In this document: in pieces, positions 6,335 through 9,767 of the stretch
Numbering within the stretch: position 1 is the stretch's first letter
Layout: each line of letters begins with the position of its first letter
NCBI GenBank assembly: GCA_900552565.1
Contig: USAK01000049.1
Location: 1 to 9,767 of the forward strand
Reading direction: 5' to 3'
Source of the DNA: an uncultured Selenomonas sp.
GTDB taxonomy: Bacteria; Bacillota; Negativicutes; Selenomonadales; Selenomonadaceae
DNA: 9,767 nucleotides
The notes under the pieces: model-generated
Databases searched by the model: none
What the model was told of the DNA's origin: nothing
What the model saw: the letters and a program-made list of their open reading frames with translations, nothing else
Program-made: the position numbers and the translations under genes

Positions 6335-6979
6335 TCACTGCTTCCCCGCGGTGTTGGTGTTTTTCATGACCCACGCAAAAGCTTTGGCCGTGCGGAGTTC
6401 TGGTTCCTTGAAGTGATTGCCCGGATTCATTTCGAGCATGCATTTTAAGGGCTGCGCCTGCAGCTGGGTGTAAATGGCGCGCAGTTTGTCTTCGACGGCG
6501 GCCATAACGGGATTGCGTGATTTATGTTCCTTATCGCCAAGGCTCAGATAGACGGCAGAGGTCTTCAGGACGTTTTTCTGCACGTACTCGTAAAAATTGG
6601 GGAACCAAACGGACGGCGAGGCTGCGGCGATGCCGCAGAATATGTCGGTCTGCGCCGCTGCCCAGAGTGCGAACAGCCCCGCGAGGGAATAACCGCCAAG
6701 GTAATATTTTTTGGACGGATCGGCGAGGATTGGCTGTATGGCCTTCCATGTTTCTTTGGCCCTGCCGCCGAAATTTTCCCTGCCAAAGACGGCTGGTGCC
6801 GGCCATGGCGACAAATCGTCATTCCACGAGTCGACTTTTACCGCTAGGAAAGAAAAGTCGAGGTTGGTCATGCCGCGCAGCAGTGCAATTTCCTGCTCAA
6901 TGCCCGCAAAGTCATGGTCGTCGACGAGCTGGATGAGGACGCTTGCAGCCTCGGGGTTCCCGTATGTATATATTTTCAT
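6335..6979 (-). CDS. Alpha/beta-hydrolase, putative esterase
   Basis: The 214-residue protein has the alpha/beta-hydrolase layout. It shows a short N-terminal strand region, a nucleophile elbow GGYSLAG at 95-101 with Ser98, SVWFPNFYEYVQ at 123-134, a strand followed by LSLGDKEHKSRNP (146-157) supplying the likely acid Asp149 (or Glu151), and GNHFKEPE (187-194) with the likely catalytic His189. It is shorter than secreted esterases and has no signal peptide, so it is probably a cytoplasmic esterase of the esterase-D-like type; the substrate is unknown. The start at 6979 is supported by AAGGAGG (6990-6996) ten bases upstream. The asd terminator lies only about 35 bases upstream and no clear promoter is visible between them, so transcription may depend on read-through. 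Confidence 0.8.
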   Translation of the reverse strand: MKIYTYGNPEAASVLIQLVDDHDFAGIEQEIALLRGMTNLDFSFLAVKVDSWNDDLSPWPAPAVFGRENFGGRAKETWKAIQPILADPSKKYYLGGYSLAGLFALWAAAQTDIFCGIAAASPSVWFPNFYEYVQKNVLKTSAVYLSLGDKEHKSRNPVMAAVEDKLRAIYTQLQAQPLKCMLEMNPGNHFKEPELRTAKAFAWVMKNTNTAGKQ

Positions 6980-7018
6980 CTTATGGAAGCCTCCTTATAA
7001 ATTTCCTGACACCAAAAA

Positions 7019-7043
7019 AGCTGCCCGAAGGCAGCTCTTTTTT
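7019..7043. terminator. Strong terminator after asd
   Basis: AGCTGCC (7019-7025) pairs with GGCAGCT (7030-7036). On the minus strand the loop is UUCG, an especially stable tetraloop, and the stem runs into a long T-run. It lies 15-40 bases beyond the asd stop. The flanking A and T runs would let it work in both directions. Confidence 0.92.
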
Positions 7044-7057
7044 ATGGAAAGAATCCA

Positions 7058-8095
7058 TCAGATCATGTTGTTCTTGATCATGTACTCGGCAATCTGCAGG
7101 GCGTTGAGGGCAGCGCCTTTGCGGATCTGGTCGCCGCAGACCCAGAAGTTCAGGCCGTGCTCGATGGACTCGTCCTTGCGGATACGGCCGACTTCGACGT
7201 CGTTCTTGCCGGACGTGAAGAGCGGCATCGGGTAAATCTGCTCGGCCGGGTTGTCGCGGACGATGGCGCCGGGGAAGGCATCGATGGCCTTGCGGGCGGC
7301 TTCGACGCTGACTTCATCCTCGAACTCGACGTTGACGGACTCGGCATGGCTGCGGTAAACCGGTACGCGGACCGTCGTAGCCGTGATGCGCAGGCTGTCG
7401 TCTTCGAGGATCTTCTTCGTCTCGTTGACCATCTTCATTTCCTCTTTCGTGTAGAGGTTGTCGTAGAAGACATCAATCTGCGGAATCAGGTTGAAGGCAA
7501 TCTGATAGTGTTTCGGGAATTTCGCGCCCGGCAGGATGTTGGCCTTGACTTCGCGGCCGGCAACGATATCCTGAACCTGCTGCTCGAGTTCGGCCATGGC
7601 TTCCTTGCCGCCGCCCGAAACAGCCTGATACGTCGAAACGACGATGCGTTTGATTTTCGAGAGGTCATAGAGCGGCTTGAGGGCCATCATCATGATGATA
7701 GTCGAGCAGTTCGGGTTGGCGATGATGCCTTTATGGCGGGCGATGGCCTGCGGATTGACCTCAGGAACGACGAGAGGAACTTCCGGGTCCATGCGGAACG
7801 CACTGGAGTTATCGATAACAACAGCGCCTGCCTTGACTGCGGCCGGAGCAAACTGTTTGCTGGCAGCACCGCCGGCGAACAGGGCGATTTCAACATCTTT
7901 GAAGGAATCGTCCGTCGTCTCCTCCACCGTGTACTCTTTGCCCATGAACTGGATTTTCTTGCCAGCGCTGCGCTTCGAAGCGAGCATCTTGAGGTTTGCG
8001 AATGGGAAATTGCGCTCCTCAATGAGGTTGAGGAATTCCTGACCGACAGCGCCCGTTGCGCCAAGGATTGCTACATTGTACTTCTTCATTGCCAT
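7058..8095 (-). CDS. asd: Aspartate-semialdehyde dehydrogenase
   Basis: The 345-residue cytoplasmic enzyme reduces aspartyl phosphate to aspartate semialdehyde with NADPH. This is the branch-point step to lysine/diaminopimelate, threonine and methionine. The Rossmann motif GATGAVGQE is at 12-20, the catalytic cysteine is in NPNCSTI (Cys130), STYQAVSGGGKEAM is at 154-167, AFNLIPQID is at 200-208, and the general-base histidine is in YRSHAESVN (His250). The length is normal and no defect is seen. Two starts are possible: the ATG at 8095 (MAMKKYNV) has AAAGGA only 3-4 bases away, while the ATG at 8089 (MKKYNV) has better spacing, about 9 bases, and fits homologues slightly better. It follows dapB by 63 bases on the same strand, so the two are probably co-transcribed, with a weak promoter possible in the gap. 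Confidence 0.97.
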   Translation of the reverse strand: MAMKKYNVAILGATGAVGQEFLNLIEERNFPFANLKMLASKRSAGKKIQFMGKEYTVEETTDDSFKDVEIALFAGGAASKQFAPAAVKAGAVVIDNSSAFRMDPEVPLVVPEVNPQAIARHKGIIANPNCSTIIMMMALKPLYDLSKIKRIVVSTYQAVSGGGKEAMAELEQQVQDIVAGREVKANILPGAKFPKHYQIAFNLIPQIDVFYDNLYTKEEMKMVNETKKILEDDSLRITATTVRVPVYRSHAESVNVEFEDEVSVEAARKAIDAFPGAIVRDNPAEQIYPMPLFTSGKNDVEVGRIRKDESIEHGLNFWVCGDQIRKGAALNALQIAEYMIKNNMI

Positions 8096-8114
8096 CGTTC
8101 CTTTCTGCGATGTG

Positions 8115-8143
8115 TTTATATAGGATAGAAATGAAAAACAAAA
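8115..8143 (-). promoter_or_regulatory. Possible internal promoter for asd
   Basis: In the dapB-asd gap the minus strand has TATAAA (8115-8120), a near-consensus -10 element. The hexamer 17 bases upstream (TTTTGT, 8138-8143) is a poor -35. The AT-rich run suggests some promoter activity, but this is weak evidence. Confidence 0.3.
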
Positions 8144-8158
8144 TCAGAATGCCTGTGC

Positions 8159-8950
8159 TCAGTCAAGCAGTTTGTCGAGGCCGACCGTCAGGCCCTTTAA
8201 GGAGCGGACCTTCTTGGCAGCGAGCACGACGCCCGGCATGAAGGATTCGCGGTTCAGCGAGTCGTGGCGAATCGTCAGCGTCTGGCCGAGGCCGCCGAAG
8301 ATGACTTCCTGATGCGCGACATAGCCCGGCAGGCGGACACTGTGGATGTGCATGCCCTCGTAGTCGGCACCGCGTGCCCCCTTGAGCTTCTCGAACTCGT
8401 CGGGGTTGCCCTGTTTGTGCTCTTTGCGGACTTCGGCAATCATAGCAGCCGTCTGGATGGCCGTGCCCGAAGGTGCGTCGAGCTTCTTGTCGTGATGGAG
8501 CTCGATGATTTCGACATCCGGCATGTACTTTGCTGCCTGACGCGACATGAGCATGAGCAGCACCGCGCCGATGGCGAAGTTCGGGGCGATGAAGGCCGGC
8601 GTATTGTTTTCCTCAGCAGCTTTGGCAATCTCTGCCTTCTGCTCGTCGGAAAGGCCCGTCGTGCCGACGACCGGCGACGTGCCGTGTTTGAGGGCCGTCA
8701 TGACATTGCCGAAGACAACGTCCGGACGCGTGAAGTCAACCATGACTTCTGGGTTCTTGCGCTCGAGCAGGGCCTCGAGGTCCGTCTCCACGAGGATGCC
8801 GTTGGCCGGCAGGCCGACGAGCGCGCCCGTATCCGCACCGCCCTTGATATCTACTGCACCGACGAGCTCAAGTCCGTCAGCTTCCTGTACCGCTTTCAAG
8901 ACTGCCTGCCCCATGCGGCCGCAGGCACCATTTACGATTACCGTAGTCAA
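8159..8950 (-). CDS. dapB: 4-hydroxy-tetrahydrodipicolinate reductase
   Basis: The 263-residue cytoplasmic enzyme performs the NAD(P)H-dependent reduction that follows DapA in diaminopimelate/lysine synthesis, supplying peptidoglycan and protein. The nucleotide-binding GACGRMGQ is at 8-15, GTTG at 96-99, and the catalytic and substrate-binding block ELHHDKKLDAPSGTA at 150-164, with the paired His, Lys156 and the SGT loop. HSVRLPGYVAHQEVIFGG at 203-220 is the C-terminal family signature. The length is normal. The start is TTG at 8948-8950, with GGAGG nine bases upstream; there is no ATG in frame nearby, and homology begins at this residue. The rare start codon may lower translation. A consensus promoter at 8989-9016 drives it. 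I see no lysine riboswitch, since the leader is only about 30 bases. Confidence 0.97.
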   Translation of the reverse strand: MTTVIVNGACGRMGQAVLKAVQEADGLELVGAVDIKGGADTGALVGLPANGILVETDLEALLERKNPEVMVDFTRPDVVFGNVMTALKHGTSPVVGTTGLSDEQKAEIAKAAEENNTPAFIAPNFAIGAVLLMLMSRQAAKYMPDVEIIELHHDKKLDAPSGTAIQTAAMIAEVRKEHKQGNPDEFEKLKGARGADYEGMHIHSVRLPGYVAHQEVIFGGLGQTLTIRHDSLNRESFMPGVVLAAKKVRSLKGLTVGLDKLLD

Positions 8951-8982
8951 AACTATGCGCCTCCTGTAGCGTCAAAAGATAT

Positions 8983-8997
8983 TGCTATTGTATAGCA
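8983..8997. promoter_or_regulatory. Palindrome over the dapB -10 element, possible operator
   Basis: TGCTAT (8983-8988) and ATAGCA (8992-8997) form a perfect six-base inverted repeat around a 3-base centre. It covers the -10 element of the dapB promoter exactly where a repressor could block polymerase. It is short, so chance is possible. Confidence 0.3.
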
Positions 8998-9016
8998 TGT
9001 CCGCCATTCGTGTCAA
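8989..9016 (-). promoter_or_regulatory. Consensus sigma-70 promoter of dapB
   Basis: The minus strand carries a perfect TTGACA (9011-9016) followed after 16 bases by TATACA (8989-8994); TACAAT two bases on (8987-8992) would give an 18-base spacing. It sits between recG and dapB. The predicted start is about 30 bases before the dapB TTG. Confidence 0.8.
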
Positions 9017-9067
9017 GTCGTCTCTTTGAAAAAGACGAAATTCCATAAAAAGAACACAGATTTCCCC

Positions 9068-9767
9068 TCAGGTTTCCATAATATGCAGGAATTTTTCCTT
9101 GTACTGCAACGCGAGCACCGGCCGGATGAAGTCGAGGCCGCCCTGACTTTGAAGCGTGGCTTCGGCTGCTCTGTGCGCCGCGAGCAGGATATCGATATCC
9201 TCGGGCACGCGCGCAATCTTGAGGTCGGGCAGGCCGTGCTGCAGCGAGCCGAAGAACTGCCCGGGGCCGCGCAACCGCAGGTCCTCTTCGGCGAGCTTGA
9301 AGCCGTCCGACGTCGTCGCCATGATTTTGAGGCGTTCGCGCGCGTTCTCGGTCTTGCCTTCGGAAACGAGAATGCAGTACGAGGCGTACGGCCCGCGTCC
9401 GATGCGGCCGCGCAGCTGATGGAGCTGTGCAAGGCCGAAGCGTTCGGCGTGTTCGATGACCATGATGCTCGCGTTCGGCACGTTGACGCCGACTTCGATG
9501 ACCGTCGTCGAGACGAGCAGCTTAATCTTGTTCTCGTAGAATTCCTGCATGACACGCTCTTTTTCGGCCGCGGGCAGCCGGCCATGCACGAGGCCGCACG
9601 GTATGCCGCGGAAAATGCCCCAGCGCAGCTCGTCGTAGACTTCTTCGGCCGAGGGCAGGTCGCTTTCCTCATTCATCTCGATGAGCGGGCAGACGACGTA
9701 GGCCTGACGGCCCGCTTCAATCTGACTGCGCACGTAGTTGTAGATGAGTTCGCGCCGGTCGGGACGG
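9068..9767 (-). CDS. recG: ATP-dependent DNA helicase RecG, C-terminal part
   Basis: The gene runs off the right end of the window; 232 codons of the usual roughly 680 are visible. RecG is a superfamily 2 helicase that regresses stalled replication forks and branch-migrates Holliday junctions. The visible part starts in the second helicase domain (RPDRREL, then YVVCPLIEMNEESD). It includes LVSTTVIEVGVNVPNA (motif V), QLHQLRGRIGRG (motif VI, arginine finger) and the RecG-specific C-terminal signature DLRLRGPGQFFGSLQHGLPD. No defect is seen. The frame continues to the window edge, so the apparent GTG start at 9733 is internal. The stop lies about 50 bases before the dapB -35; I see no strong terminator between them, so some read-through into dapB is likely. 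Confidence 0.96.
   Translation of the reverse strand, partial: RPDRRELIYNYVRSQIEAGRQAYVVCPLIEMNEESDLPSAEEVYDELRWGIFRGIPCGLVHGRLPAAEKERVMQEFYENKIKLLVSTTVIEVGVNVPNASIMVIEHAERFGLAQLHQLRGRIGRGPYASYCILVSEGKTENARERLKIMATTSDGFKLAEEDLRLRGPGQFFGSLQHGLPDLKIARVPEDIDILLAAHRAAEATLQSQGGLDFIRPVLALQYKEKFLHIMET

Noticed and set aside
7157..8128. Plus-strand open frame of 323 codons opposite asd
   Set aside because: Asd is unmistakable on the other strand. This frame mirrors its codons, is rich in Asp/Arg/Leu and has no recognisable domain or ribosome-binding site.
8264..8995. Plus-strand open frame of 243 codons opposite dapB
   Set aside because: Antisense shadow of dapB that also runs through the dapB promoter; no motif supports it.
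9005..9045. Terminator between recG and dapB
   Set aside because: CGTCT/AGACG can pair around 9020-9040, but the stem is only five bases and is not followed by a T-run on the minus strand.
8951..9067. Lysine riboswitch or T-box before dapB
   Set aside because: The predicted leader is only about 30 bases and has no structured element or anti-terminator; there is no room for either RNA.

Overview
The window reads as chromosomal DNA from a Negativicutes bacterium (a Firmicutes lineage with an outer membrane). Megasphaera or a close relative is my best guess, but this is inference. The reasons are Firmicutes-style strong Shine-Dalgarno sequences (AGGAGG types), a type V autotransporter that needs an outer membrane, and lysine-pathway and RecG proteins of Firmicutes-like sequence. 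Almost every real gene lies on the minus strand.

Two halves are very different. The right half (about 6.0-9.77 kb) is ordinary, intact and compact. In transcription order it holds the 3' part of recG, a clear promoter, dapB (TTG start), asd, a strong UUCG-loop terminator, a small alpha/beta-hydrolase and a 66-residue basic protein of unknown function with its own terminator. dapB and asd are neighbouring steps of aspartate-to-lysine/diaminopimelate synthesis.

The left half (about 0-6.0 kb) is a gene graveyard. From left to right it holds: one copy of an 84-bp repeat; the C-terminal stub of an IS30-family transposase; pieces of an IS1634-family transposase on the plus strand; two back-to-back terminator hairpins; a frameshifted remnant of a phage tail tape-measure-like protein; and an apparently intact NimA-like flavin-binding (PNPOx-fold) gene with its own promoter. 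Next come a LysE/RhtB-type exporter lacking its first membrane helix, a LysR regulator with most of its N-terminal half deleted, an intact ACT-domain gene, and an IS256-family transposase remnant that reads in frame into the ACT gene. The half ends with an autotransporter whose promoter, ribosome-binding site and start codon survive but whose signal peptide does not. The second copy of the 84-bp repeat follows, joined to the intact half.

The ACT-lysR-lysE order suggests a former amino-acid-sensing and export module. The repeat pair at the island's edges and the many in-gene deletions suggest an accessory segment that was acquired, used as an insertion target and is now being lost. I found no CRISPR array, tRNA, rRNA or complete mobile element, and no convincing new multi-gene system.
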